Shown here piece after piece: positions 8,873 through 16,451 of a stretch of DNA of 35,099 bases. The DNA is from Candidatus Nitrosopolaris nunavutensis (GTDB lineage: Archaea; Thermoproteota; Nitrososphaeria; Nitrososphaerales; Nitrososphaeraceae): positions 1 to 35,099 of the forward strand of contig DAOM01000171.1 in NCBI GenBank assembly GCA_002501855.1. The letters run 5' to 3'. Within the stretch, counting starts at the first letter, position 1. Each line of letters starts with the position of its first letter. A program made the position numbers and the translations under genes. The notes under the pieces are model-generated. The model was given only the letters and a program-made list of their open reading frames with translations. It made no database searches and was not told the DNA's origin.

Positions 8873-9298
8873 CTACCGCAGCGTTTTGAGCACAATCACC
8901 GTATTTGTATCAGAGACCCCTACAGTCTTTCTGACATCGTCTATGCATTTATTAATCTCGCTAATAGTGGGAGCGGCAAGAATCGCCGCAATGTCATATT
9001 GTCCTGTGATTTCGTAAATTACCTGTACTCCGCTGAGTTTCTTTAACTCTGAAGAAACTGAGGAGGTATCAGATGTGGAACTAACTGATACCAGCGTTAT
9101 CGCGCTCGTCTTTCCGCTTGCACCCAACTCGATTGTAAATTGCGTAATAACTCCATTATTTACCATATTTTTTACGCGCCTCCTGACTGCAGATTCGGAT
9201 AACCCGATCTCGCCAGCGATTTCGACGAAAGGCCGTCGCGAATCTGCTTGCAAAATCCTTACTATCTTTTCATCCAAAGAGTCAAGGTCAGTGGACAT
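8873..9298 (-). CDS. lysM: Lrp/AsnC-family transcription regulator (LysM-like)
   Basis: A 141-residue regulator with an N-terminal winged helix (LDEKIVRILQADSRRPFVEIA, then LSESAVRRRVKNMVNNGVITQF) and a C-terminal RAM domain (ALVSVSS to VIVLKTLR). In Sulfolobus the homologous LysM gene lies in the lys cluster and controls it in response to lysine. The same role is inferred from this gene sitting last in the lysY-lysZ-lysJ operon. Its start overlaps the end of lysJ by 11 bases. Target sites may be the GGTCA operators at 12413-12469 and 14757-14815, which is untested. Confidence 0.82.
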   Translation of the reverse strand: MSTDLDSLDEKIVRILQADSRRPFVEIAGEIGLSESAVRRRVKNMVNNGVITQFTIELGASGKTSAITLVSVSSTSDTSSVSSELKKLSGVQVIYEITGQYDIAAILAAPTISEINKCIDDVRKTVGVSDTNTVIVLKTLR

Positions 9299-10490
9299 GC
9301 CGTCTCTTCTCCTCTTCTGTAAGAACTAGATCAATTATTTGGATTGCGTTCGAGACTATTTTTTCATCCATTACAAGTGGCGGAAGTAGCCTGATAATAT
9401 TCCTTCCAGAGTATAACATCAACAAACCTTTTTGTAGTGCGTCAAGCAAAACATCCCTAACTTCAAAACGCAACTCTACCGCAAGCATCATACCAAGACC
9501 TCTAACCTCTCTAATGATTCGATGTTTCTCCTGTAGCATAAGCAGGCTTTCTTTAAAATATCTACCAGTCTTGTCAGCATTTTCAACCAATTTATCTTCT
9601 GTCAACGCCTCAATAGTAGCGTAGCCTGCTGCGCAAGCGAGTGGATTTCCAGAAAAGGTAGACGAGTGCTCTCCCGTTCTCATACATTCGATAATTTCAG
9701 CCTTTGCGAATGTCAATCCCATAGGCACACCGCCTGCAATGCCCTTCGCCAGACACATTATATCAGGGACGGTATTCCAGTTTTGTCCTGCCCACATCTT
9801 CCCAGTCCTACCCAGCCCACTTTGAATTTCATCGAATATCAAGACTAATTTGTGTCGATTACATATTTCGCGGATACTTTGGATAACACCGTCAGGTGGA
9901 ACTATAATTCCTGTTTCTCCTTGAATCGGTTCCAAAATAACAGCCCCTATAGTTTCGTCGATCGCATCCTCCACTTTGTTGGGATCGGCGTATGGAACGA
10001 ATTTTATGCCCTCTAAGAGAGGCTGAAACGATTTTCGATATTTTTCGTTGTGTGTGACAGAAAGGGCTCCGAAGGTCTTCCCATGGTACGCACCATTCAT
10101 GGCGATCACTCCCTTCTTGCCTGTGAACTTGCGAGAGAACTTGAGTGCTGCCTCGACTGCTTCGGCACCACTATTGCTGAAAAAAGTCTTGTCCAAGCCA
10201 GGAGGTGTTATGGTGGCCAATTTTTGCAGGAACTTAAGTCTTGTATCATTATAGAGTGACATATGGCATACTATTAATTTCTCTACTTGGGTTCTGATAG
10301 CCCGCACAACCCTGTCATTACAGTGCCCTACAATAGCGACACCATAGCCCCCCATGCAATCAATATATTCTCTATCAGAAGTATCCCAAACTATTGCGCC
10401 CTTCCCTCTCGCAATGTTAACCGGAAATCTTTGGTAAATGCGAGCTAAATACTGATCTTCGCCGTTCATTTCTGAGTGATCACTGTACAA
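9288..10490 (-). CDS. lysJ: [LysW]-aminoadipate / glutamate semialdehyde aminotransferase
   Basis: A PLP-dependent class III aminotransferase of the acetylornithine aminotransferase type. It converts the carrier-bound semialdehyde to carrier-bound lysine or ornithine. Landmarks are FFSNSGAEAVEAALKFSRKFTG, NGAYHGKTFGALSVT, the cofactor Asp in LVLIFDEIQSGLGRTGK, and the Schiff-base Lys in IMCLAKGIAGGVPMG. At 400 residues it is normal for the family. Two starts are possible, ATG at 10490 (overlapping lysZ by 25 bases) and ATG at 10469 (residue 8); the second would give a short overlap typical of the cluster. Only one copy is in the window, so it likely serves both branches. Confidence 0.92.
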   Translation of the reverse strand: MYSDHSEMNGEDQYLARIYQRFPVNIARGKGAIVWDTSDREYIDCMGGYGVAIVGHCNDRVVRAIRTQVEKLIVCHMSLYNDTRLKFLQKLATITPPGLDKTFFSNSGAEAVEAALKFSRKFTGKKGVIAMNGAYHGKTFGALSVTHNEKYRKSFQPLLEGIKFVPYADPNKVEDAIDETIGAVILEPIQGETGIIVPPDGVIQSIREICNRHKLVLIFDEIQSGLGRTGKMWAGQNWNTVPDIMCLAKGIAGGVPMGLTFAKAEIIECMRTGEHSSTFSGNPLACAAGYATIEALTEDKLVENADKTGRYFKESLLMLQEKHRIIREVRGLGMMLAVELRFEVRDVLLDALQKGLLMLYSGRNIIRLLPPLVMDEKIVSNAIQIIDLVLTEEEKRRHVH

Positions 10491-11269
10491 TTATCATGCG
10501 CAATCGCCTTTGAGAGGGGCTTTTGTGTTTGACCTGAGGCGATCACAGCTTCATTCACTCCCATTTGCAAAGCCTCGATAGCAGCTAGGACTTTTTTTTC
10601 CATACCAAATCCTATTCGTGGAAGGGCCGCTTTCGCCTGCTCAACTGTAATGTGTGTTACCAATCTATCGTCTAGTCTAAGGCCGTTGACATTTGTCATA
10701 AATATAACTTTGTTAGCTTTCAGAGCTCCTGCTACGTAAGCAGCTGCCCGGTCACCATCAACATTGAGAAAATCATATTCCTCACTTAGGGCCACCGGCG
10801 ATATAACAGGAAGGTATTCCTTTTCCAACAATAAAGTTATTAGTGACGGGTCGACAGAATTTATCTTCCCTGTATATCCGCCGTCAATCACCATTTTCCT
10901 ACCTTTCTCGTTTATTATTACGAGCTTCTTCTTGCGGTCTGCCTTCAAGACCCCGCCGTCAATTCCTGATATACCTGCTGCTTTTATGCCATGCCGCAGA
11001 AGCACTCTTACTATTACCTTGTTGAGCTTACCTGCCATAACCATTGTGTAGATTTCTGCAGTTTCCTTGTCTGTATACCTGCTTCTTACGCCACCGGGTG
11101 ACACAACAAACCCCTGCGTCTTACCGAGTTTGTTAGCTGTGAGAGTGACTTCCTTTCCGCCGCCATGAACGACTACTAATTTACTGATTTCGGATGTTTT
11201 TTTTATATCATCTATTGTTGTAGGATGGAGTTCATCAATTATACTTCCGCCGATCTTGACTACAATCAT
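10466..11269 (-). CDS. lysZ: [LysW]-aminoadipate / glutamate kinase
   Basis: An amino-acid kinase family member (ArgB-like) that phosphorylates the side-chain carboxylate of the carrier-bound substrate. The motifs are the N-terminal MIVVKIGGSIID, VVVHGGGKEVT, a substrate region around GGVRSRYT, and DFLNVDGDRAAAYVAGAL for ATP and metal. At 267 residues it is normal for the family. Its ATG overlaps the lysY stop by four bases (ATGA, 11266-11269), so it is translated together with lysY. Confidence 0.93.
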   Translation of the reverse strand: MIVVKIGGSIIDELHPTTIDDIKKTSEISKLVVVHGGGKEVTLTANKLGKTQGFVVSPGGVRSRYTDKETAEIYTMVMAGKLNKVIVRVLLRHGIKAAGISGIDGGVLKADRKKKLVIINEKGRKMVIDGGYTGKINSVDPSLITLLLEKEYLPVISPVALSEEYDFLNVDGDRAAAYVAGALKANKVIFMTNVNGLRLDDRLVTHITVEQAKAALPRIGFGMEKKVLAAIEALQMGVNEAVIASGQTQKPLSKAIAHDNCTVITQK

Positions 11270-12318
11270 ACTGGTGTCAGAGGAGTATATTTTAGACCAT
11301 CCGTCTCGTTAAAACCTTGCATTACATTCATATTCTGAACCGCAGACCCGGCTGCTCCTTTCATCAAATTGTCAGATGCCGACAGAGCAACAACCCTTTG
11401 ATTATCGTCGTCAATGTCAAATCCCAGATCACAGAAATTTGAGCCCACAACGAATTTTGGATCCGGAAATTTGTATAAGCCTTTCTTGTCACGGATAAAC
11501 CTAATAAATGGCTCATTCTTGTACGAGTTTCGATACATTTTCCAGATATCTAATTCAGAAGCTCCTTTAGTGAGGAACAAATGATTAGTAGTAAGAATTC
11601 CACGAACTAGGTTTACTGCATGAGGGCTCATACTCACCTTAATAGCCTTCTTAGCAATTAATCCTAATTCCTGTTCGATTTCTCCAGTATGTCTGTGCTT
11701 AGCCGGCTTGTATGGTCGTATTACTCCGTAGCGCATTGCATGATGCGTTCCCGAACTTAGCTTGGCACCAGCACCTGACGAGCCTATCTTGCTATCAACT
11801 ATTATGTGCTCAGTGTCAATAATATTATTTTCTAGGAGCGGCTTTATGGCGAGCAAAGAGGTCACCGCCATACAGCCAGGGCATGAAACCAGCTGTGCTC
11901 GTTCAATATCGGGCCTATGAAATTCAGGAACTCCGTAGACAGATTTTGCCAGTAGCTCTGGGAAAGGATGCTCCCACCCGTACCACTTGACATAATCCTT
12001 AGGATTCTTTAAACGAAAGTCCGCAGAAAGATCGACAATCTTCATACCCCTTTCGTATAATTCTTTCACAATCTCGTTTGATTTGCCATGGGGAACAGAT
12101 GTAAAAACCATATCGCAAGAGTTTGCCAGTTTTTCGGTATCCATAGGTGAAAAGGTAAGATCAATGAAACCCTTCAAACTCGGATGAACACGGTGCACAT
12201 ATTGGCCGGCTTTTTGTCTGGAAATAACCATACTGATCTCGACTTTGGGGTGTGACACTAGCAGCCTAAGCAATTCTCCGCCAACATATCCGGAGGCACC
12301 CACAACACCCACCTTCAA
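11266..12318 (-). CDS. lysY: [LysW]-aminoadipate / glutamate 6-phosphate reductase
   Basis: An NADPH-dependent reductase of the ArgC family that makes the carrier-bound semialdehyde. The Rossmann motif VGVVGASGYVGGELLRLL is at the N-terminus. The catalytic Cys lies in LVSCPGCMAVTSLLA near residue 147, and the His in SPHAVNLVRGIL is conserved. At 350 residues it is normal for the family. The start is taken as TTG at 12318, directly giving the family N-terminus MKVGVVGASG. It is the first gene of the lysY-lysZ-lysJ-lysM operon, with a leader estimated at about 75 bases from the TATA box near 12417. Confidence 0.93.
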   Translation of the reverse strand: MKVGVVGASGYVGGELLRLLVSHPKVEISMVISRQKAGQYVHRVHPSLKGFIDLTFSPMDTEKLANSCDMVFTSVPHGKSNEIVKELYERGMKIVDLSADFRLKNPKDYVKWYGWEHPFPELLAKSVYGVPEFHRPDIERAQLVSCPGCMAVTSLLAIKPLLENNIIDTEHIIVDSKIGSSGAGAKLSSGTHHAMRYGVIRPYKPAKHRHTGEIEQELGLIAKKAIKVSMSPHAVNLVRGILTTNHLFLTKGASELDIWKMYRNSYKNEPFIRFIRDKKGLYKFPDPKFVVGSNFCDLGFDIDDDNQRVVALSASDNLMKGAAGSAVQNMNVMQGFNETDGLKYTPLTPV

Positions 12319-12374
12319 TTTAGAGAGATCTCCTGTATTCTGCAGAGGCCCGATCTTATGAATTTTGTCGTATA

Positions 12375-12402
12375 AATAAAGTTCACCTGGTTGAACAGGT
12401 TC
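12375..12402. promoter_or_regulatory. Overlapping inverted repeats in the lysY leader
   Basis: The 5' untranslated region of lysY contains GTTCACCTGGTTGAAC (arms GTTCA and TGAAC) overlapping ACCTGGTTGAACAGGT (arms ACCTG and CAGGT). The two pairings exclude one another. They could be a second regulator site or alternative RNA hairpins. This is seen only as symmetry; no function is known. Confidence 0.3.
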
Positions 12403-12412
12403 CTAATATTTA

Positions 12413-12469
12413 ATTTATATTTTTTGGTCATAAGTGTTCATTCTAGGCCACTAGTGACCAATGTTGGTC
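12413..12469 (-). promoter_or_regulatory. TATA box plus GGTCA-type operator of the lysYZJM operon
   Basis: The 19 bases ATTTATATTTTTTGGTCAT, read on the + strand, occur identically at 14757. In both places, 43 bases from the start of that block, a GACCAATG(T/C)... palindrome begins; here it is the perfect 14-base palindrome GACCAATGTTGGTC (12456-12469). The right arm touches the stop codon of the upstream ATP-grasp gene. The TATA element, read leftward, would drive lysY. Confidence 0.65.
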
Positions 12470-13329
12470 TACTTCTTAACAACCGCGACACTATAATCTA
12501 TTATTGCACTCGCAATATCGGTACTTGAAACGTTAGACGCTCCCCGAAACTCTACAGTATTGTTAATTTCGTGAACTAACAGCCCTCTTTGTTTATCTTC
12601 CATTAAATCTACGCCTAGCACTCCTCCGCCTACAGCCCTTGCAGCGCGCAGTGCGATCTCTTTAAGTTCGTTTGTGATAGGAGCGTTCTCGGCCTTCCCT
12701 CCTCTTGCTACGTTTGTTCTCCACTCATTCTCAGCAGAATAGCGATATACCGCTGCAATGATCTCGTCTCCTACTACAATGCATCTTAAGTCACGCGGAG
12801 GCCGTTCGACCATTTCTTGTATATAATAAATACGGCCGAGTGGATTATCGTTTTCCTCCCTCATCTCAATTATCATATTAGCTACCTCCTCGTCTCGTAA
12901 TGGATAAACTCCTCTTCCCCACGATCCTACGATCGGTTTCAGAACAACCGGGAATCCTGTCCTATTGATGACTTCCATCGCAGCTCCGGCACTGTAGGCA
13001 AAGTAGGTTTTAGGTGTGGGCACCTTGTGTTTTGCAAGGGTAAGTGAGGTCAGCAATTTATTACCGCAAGTCTCACCTACTTTAAACCTGTTTATCACAG
13101 AAAAGCCCAAAAATTCTATACACGCCGTAAGATATAGGCCTCTAAAATGGCTTATACTTCTTTGCAAGATTACATCGCCTAAGGCAAGTTCTTTTCGTTT
13201 GCTATCTGTTGAGATCGTGACGCTTTTTGCGTCAATCATTCGTGTCTTTATTCCTTTTTTTAAAGCTTTATCGTAAATAGATTTTTCTTCGAAGCGCACT
13301 TTGTCATAAACGACGCAAAGTTCTACCAT
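12469..13329 (-). CDS. argX: ArgX/LysX-type ATP-grasp ligase (second copy, probable glutamate-LysW ligase)
   Basis: A paralogue of the ligase at 6452-7324, with the same RimK/LysX fold: GFPVVLKPIVGSWGRGVYPL, IYYIQEMVERPPRDLRCIVVGD, NVARGGKAENAP, and VLGVDLMEDKQRGLLVHEINNTVEFRG. It probably loads glutamate on the second LysW to begin ornithine/arginine synthesis. That role is inferred from its operon with argG and the neighbouring lysW copy, and from a tail (ASNVSSTDIAS) unlike the TTGVDIPG tail of the other copy. Its ATG follows the lysW stop with no gap (TAGATG). Whether it also accepts aminoadipate cannot be read from sequence. Confidence 0.85.
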   Translation of the reverse strand: MVELCVVYDKVRFEEKSIYDKALKKGIKTRMIDAKSVTISTDSKRKELALGDVILQRSISHFRGLYLTACIEFLGFSVINRFKVGETCGNKLLTSLTLAKHKVPTPKTYFAYSAGAAMEVINRTGFPVVLKPIVGSWGRGVYPLRDEEVANMIIEMREENDNPLGRIYYIQEMVERPPRDLRCIVVGDEIIAAVYRYSAENEWRTNVARGGKAENAPITNELKEIALRAARAVGGGVLGVDLMEDKQRGLLVHEINNTVEFRGASNVSSTDIASAIIDYSVAVVKK

Positions 13330-13503
13330 CTATTGCCCCCAATCTTCACCCACATTTTCAGCCGGTTTCAGATCTACCATCTTCTGAGCCTTCGAAGCGA
13401 TCTCAAAATCAGCACCACAGTCAGGACAAGTCACAATTTCTCCTACTAGTGCATCATCAGGAATATTTATGTCAGCACCACAGTCTTGGCATTCTTTCTT
13501 CAA
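13330..13503 (-). CDS. lysW: Second LysW-like carrier (ArgW), ending in EDWGQ instead of EDWGE
   Basis: A 57-residue zinc-ribbon carrier with Cys5, Cys8, Cys26 and Cys29 (ECQDCG and TCPDCG) and an acidic C-terminal half ending VGEDWGQ. The start is TTG at 13503, overlapping the argG stop (TTGA). Downstream the argX ATG follows immediately. In characterised LysW proteins the last residue is Glu, whose side-chain carboxylate carries the substrate. Here the last codon is CAA (Gln), which cannot be joined as such. Either it is deamidated first, the carrier works differently, or there is a base error. Apart from that residue it closely matches the first copy (GEIVTCPDCGA is identical in both). Confidence 0.9.
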   Translation of the reverse strand: MKKECQDCGADINIPDDALVGEIVTCPDCGADFEIASKAQKMVDLKPAENVGEDWGQ

Positions 13504-14726
13504 CTACCTGCTCCGCCTCCATTTTTGTTGTCCTCGAATCGCTGCCTCCTGTCTATCATATTTGCAACTGTTGACTGTAGACCCCAAAGCTCTACAAATC
13601 CCTTTGCTAAACTTTGATCAAAAGTCGATCCAGCTGTGTACGTTGCTAGTTCATTTCTATAGAGAGAATGTTGCGATTCTCTTCCAACTACACGAAGCGA
13701 TCCCATCTGCATTTTTAATTTTACCTTTCCGCTAACCTTTTTTTGGGTTGCATCTATAAACTTATCCAAATGTGATCGCAGCGGATCCTTCCATAAACCA
13801 GAATAGACTAACCAACTCCACTGCTCATCAACAACACGTTTGAAACGGAGTTCATGACTATTCAAAACCATCTTCTCCAAATCTTTGTGAGCCTCGACGA
13901 TTACGACGGCGGCTGGAGCTTCATAGATCTCCCTGGATTTTATTCCCACCATTCTGTCTTCAATGTGATCCACAATACCGACTCCCAAGGATCCTGCTAC
14001 GTCATTAACGTAACCTATCAAGTTTATAATCTTCATGCGTTGGCCGTCTACTGCAACAGGAATACCTTTTTCGAATTCTAATTCTAAATAACCTGCTTTG
14101 TCATTGTCAAATTTTACGAATTGAAATGCATCGGTTGGCGGTTCGGAGTTAGCATCCTCAACAATTCCTCCTTCGATCGCCCTGCCCCAGATATTAAGGT
14201 CAACACTATATTTTTTGGCTTCAGAACTTATCGGAATATCTTGTTCTTGAGCGAATTTCATTTCCAGATCCCGTGTCAAATTCATATCTCTAATGGGTGC
14301 AATAATCTTTAGATGTGGGTCGAGAGCCCGGATGGTGACATCAAACCTAATCTGATCGTTTCCTTTCCCCGTGCAGCCATGAGCAACGGCAGTGGCTCGA
14401 AGGTTGTGCGCCTCTTCAACCAGCTTAGCTGAAATGAGGGGCCGAGCAAGAGCGGTTGCCAATGGGTATTTGTCTTCGTACAGTCCATTTGATTTAATGC
14501 TGGGAATTACGTAGTTGTCGGCAAACTCTTCCTTCCCATCTACGAAAATGTGTTTTATTGCTCCAATAGCTAAGGCTTTTTTTTCGATCGCCTTAAAATC
14601 TTCATTCTGTCCACAGTCTACTGTTAAACTAATGACATCCAACTTATGCAATGTTTGCAAGTATCTTATACATACCGAAGTATCTAAACCGCCAGAATAT
14701 GCTAGGACAACTTTCTCGTTAGGCAT
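13500..14726 (-). CDS. argG: Argininosuccinate synthase
   Basis: Joins citrulline and aspartate with ATP to make argininosuccinate. The N-terminal P-loop-like motif VVLAYSGGLDTSVCIRYL and the signature THGCTGKGNDQIRFD-type stretch (AHGCTGKGNDQIRFDVTI) are present. IGIVDHIEDR-like GVGIVDHIEDRMVGIKSREIYEAPA matches the family. It is 408 residues, with a Gly/Asn-rich tail. It is the first gene of an operon with the second lysW and argX, tying that carrier pair to arginine. Promoter: TATA box at 14757-14764, about 35 bases before the ATG. Confidence 0.96.
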   Translation of the reverse strand: MPNEKVVLAYSGGLDTSVCIRYLQTLHKLDVISLTVDCGQNEDFKAIEKKALAIGAIKHIFVDGKEEFADNYVIPSIKSNGLYEDKYPLATALARPLISAKLVEEAHNLRATAVAHGCTGKGNDQIRFDVTIRALDPHLKIIAPIRDMNLTRDLEMKFAQEQDIPISSEAKKYSVDLNIWGRAIEGGIVEDANSEPPTDAFQFVKFDNDKAGYLELEFEKGIPVAVDGQRMKIINLIGYVNDVAGSLGVGIVDHIEDRMVGIKSREIYEAPAAVVIVEAHKDLEKMVLNSHELRFKRVVDEQWSWLVYSGLWKDPLRSHLDKFIDATQKKVSGKVKLKMQMGSLRVVGRESQHSLYRNELATYTAGSTFDQSLAKGFVELWGLQSTVANMIDRRQRFEDNKNGGGAGS

Positions 14727-14756
14727 CTATTACGCGCTTCGAGCGCCCAACGCTAC

Positions 14757-14815
14757 ATTTATATTTTTTGGTCATGACTGACCTGATTAGTGATCTATTG
14801 ACCAATGTCGGTCAA
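14757..14815. promoter_or_regulatory. Shared argG / ACT-protein promoter with GGTCA-type operator
   Basis: It contains the same ATTTATATTTTTTGGTCAT block as 12413, then GGTCATGACTGACC (arms GGTCA/TGACC, 14770-14783) and TTGACC-6-GGTCAA (14798-14815). The TATA box, read leftward, fits argG. The start codon of the rightward ACT-domain gene (14805) lies inside the last palindrome, so a bound protein would also block that gene. Confidence 0.65.
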
Positions 14816-15506
14816 CGGAAAGTCGATAACTCATGCAGTAAAAGAGGTTATTAATAATGATCTTTCTTTTCAAGACTCTCTAGAACGGGGTTACTGCAAT
14901 ATTAGTGCGGTGGCAAGGATAATCAGACCACAAGTGAACCGACTCCTAGGCAGAAATATTAGGATCGAAAGTATTATCACCGCTCTTAAACGTTCACGGA
15001 AGCTCTCCGATATTCCCGTACGACCCATGTTGACTATCCTAGCAAACAGTACTATCAGCGTGAAAACTGACGTCGCAAAGATAAGTACTGGAAAGAGCAA
15101 GAGAAGTATCGAGAAGGTCGCAAAGGCCCTAACCCAATACGGTGACAATTTTATCAGTGTTTCAGAGAGTATATTATCAACAACTATCGTATTTGACGAC
15201 ACCTTACTCCATGAAGTAAAAGGAATTTTCGCGAATTATAACATATTGGAGGTTGAGGATGATTTGGCTGCAATTATTGTTAATAGCCCAGAACAAATTA
15301 TCAAGACGCCGGGTTGCGCAATCGCTTTTTACAATCAGCTTGCTAGAAGACATATTAATATTGAAGATACAGTTAGTTGCTATACCGATACCATTATACT
15401 AGTAAAGATGACAGATGTTGGAAAAGCATTTAATGCCCTAACAGAACTCATCTCCAGTTCTCGCAAATTTCCAAAAACAGACAATAAAATTTTAAAAAGA
15501 CACTAA
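14805..15506 (+). CDS. ACT-domain protein with N-terminal helical/HTH-like region, probable amino-acid-sensing regulator
   Basis: A 233-residue protein. The N-terminal about 70 residues (SLERGYCNISAVARIIRPQV, then IRIESIITALKRSRKL) resemble a helix-turn-helix-like segment seen in uncharacterised archaeal ACT proteins. The C-terminal 75 residues (TPGCAIAFYNQLARRHINIE, then DTIILVKMTDVGKAFNALTEL) have the pattern of an ACT domain, which binds amino acids. It is divergent from argG and its start codon is inside the operator. A role as feedback sensor of arginine/lysine genes is an inference. No catalytic domain is visible. Confidence 0.65.
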   Translation: MSVNGKSITHAVKEVINNDLSFQDSLERGYCNISAVARIIRPQVNRLLGRNIRIESIITALKRSRKLSDIPVRPMLTILANSTISVKTDVAKISTGKSKRSIEKVAKALTQYGDNFISVSESILSTTIVFDDTLLHEVKGIFANYNILEVEDDLAAIIVNSPEQIIKTPGCAIAFYNQLARRHINIEDTVSCYTDTIILVKMTDVGKAFNALTELISSSRKFPKTDNKILKRH

Positions 15507-15508
15507 AA

Positions 15509-15514
15509 TTTTTT
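15509..15514 (+). terminator. T-tract after the ACT-domain gene
   Basis: A run of six T lies three bases after the TAA of the ACT gene and 26 bases before the next ATG. Archaeal RNA polymerase stops at such tracts, so this may separate the two rightward genes. Confidence 0.35.
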
Positions 15515-15539
15515 ATTCGACAGAAGGGTTGACGAGTTT

Positions 15540-16451
15540 ATGTACAGACGCTATACCTTGGATGAAGTAAAACGTAAAATTATCGATGCTTTACAAGACA
15601 ATAGTATCGGTTTATCCGGCGTCGAGCTTGCGTCAACAACGGGCATTAATAGGATGACAATTACCAAGTACCTAAATATATTGGCGACGATGAGATTAAT
15701 CAAGAAAAAGAGGGTAGGTTCTGTAAATGTGTGGTTTGTAGAACCGGGGACGGCAGATTATGAATTCCCGGTGGATTATCTTGAAGTCCAACAAAAATTT
15801 ATGAATGCTATAGTGATCGGTGACGGGGATCAGGCTCGAAACATCCTGATAAGTGTGATTAATTCAAACATCGAATTATTAAGACTATTAACAGACATCA
15901 TAGTTCCCACTGTAAACACTGTCAATGAGTTATACAATAGGGGTCGTCTGGGAAAGACCGAACGAATTTATCTATTAAATTTGATACTGGAATTGATTGA
16001 TTTATTGAAGTTTACCATCCAGTCAGACAGCAGTAAACGTGGCGCTTATTCCTTTTTCGTGACGGCATCTGAAGACCGGATCTATCACGCAAAAATTGGA
16101 GCACTTGCATTGCAGATTTTGGGATTCAAAACATCGTACATCGGAAATGTTGAACAGCACATCGATCCCTTTTTTGATATTGATTTCCAACGCTACATAA
16201 TGAAGCTATGGGATAAGAAGAAAGGTCTATTGATAGTATGCATTTACTCCTCCGAAGAAGGCTCATTGCGTTTTTTGTATGCAGCTACTAGAGCAATGAA
16301 GGCGAAGCTAAAGGCAGAAGTTAGGATAGTAATATTTACAACACCGGAGCTTCGAAATACTCTCGAATCTTTAGGTACCGACTTCATTGCCAATGATCTG
16401 AACTCTCTTATTGAGTGGGTCGAAAGAGAATATCATCGGCTGAAACTATAG
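15540..16451 (+). CDS. Winged-helix regulator with B12-binding-like C-terminal module
   Basis: A 303-residue protein. Residues 1-70 are a winged helix (SGVELASTTGINRMTITKYLN, then MRLIKKKRVGSVNVW). About residues 80-165 form a helical bundle (DQARNILISVINSNIELLRL, then VNELYNRGRLGKTERIYLLN) patterned like the helical cap of methionine-synthase-type B12 domains. The rest looks like the Rossmann part (FFVTASEDRIYHAKIGALAL, then GFKTSYIGN). The order matches the CarH/LitR light-sensing regulators, but the DxHxxG cobalamin motif is degenerate: the His is shifted one place (YHAKIG). It may bind another ligand or none. The target genes are unknown. Confidence 0.6.
   Translation: MYRRYTLDEVKRKIIDALQDNSIGLSGVELASTTGINRMTITKYLNILATMRLIKKKRVGSVNVWFVEPGTADYEFPVDYLEVQQKFMNAIVIGDGDQARNILISVINSNIELLRLLTDIIVPTVNTVNELYNRGRLGKTERIYLLNLILELIDLLKFTIQSDSSKRGAYSFFVTASEDRIYHAKIGALALQILGFKTSYIGNVEQHIDPFFDIDFQRYIMKLWDKKKGLLIVCIYSSEEGSLRFLYAATRAMKAKLKAEVRIVIFTTPELRNTLESLGTDFIANDLNSLIEWVEREYHRLKL

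Noticed and set aside
12316..12400. Open frame extending lysY upstream by about 28 codons
   Set aside because: It reads without stops but contains no start codon, and the family N-terminus matches the TTG at 12318; it overlaps the leader repeats.
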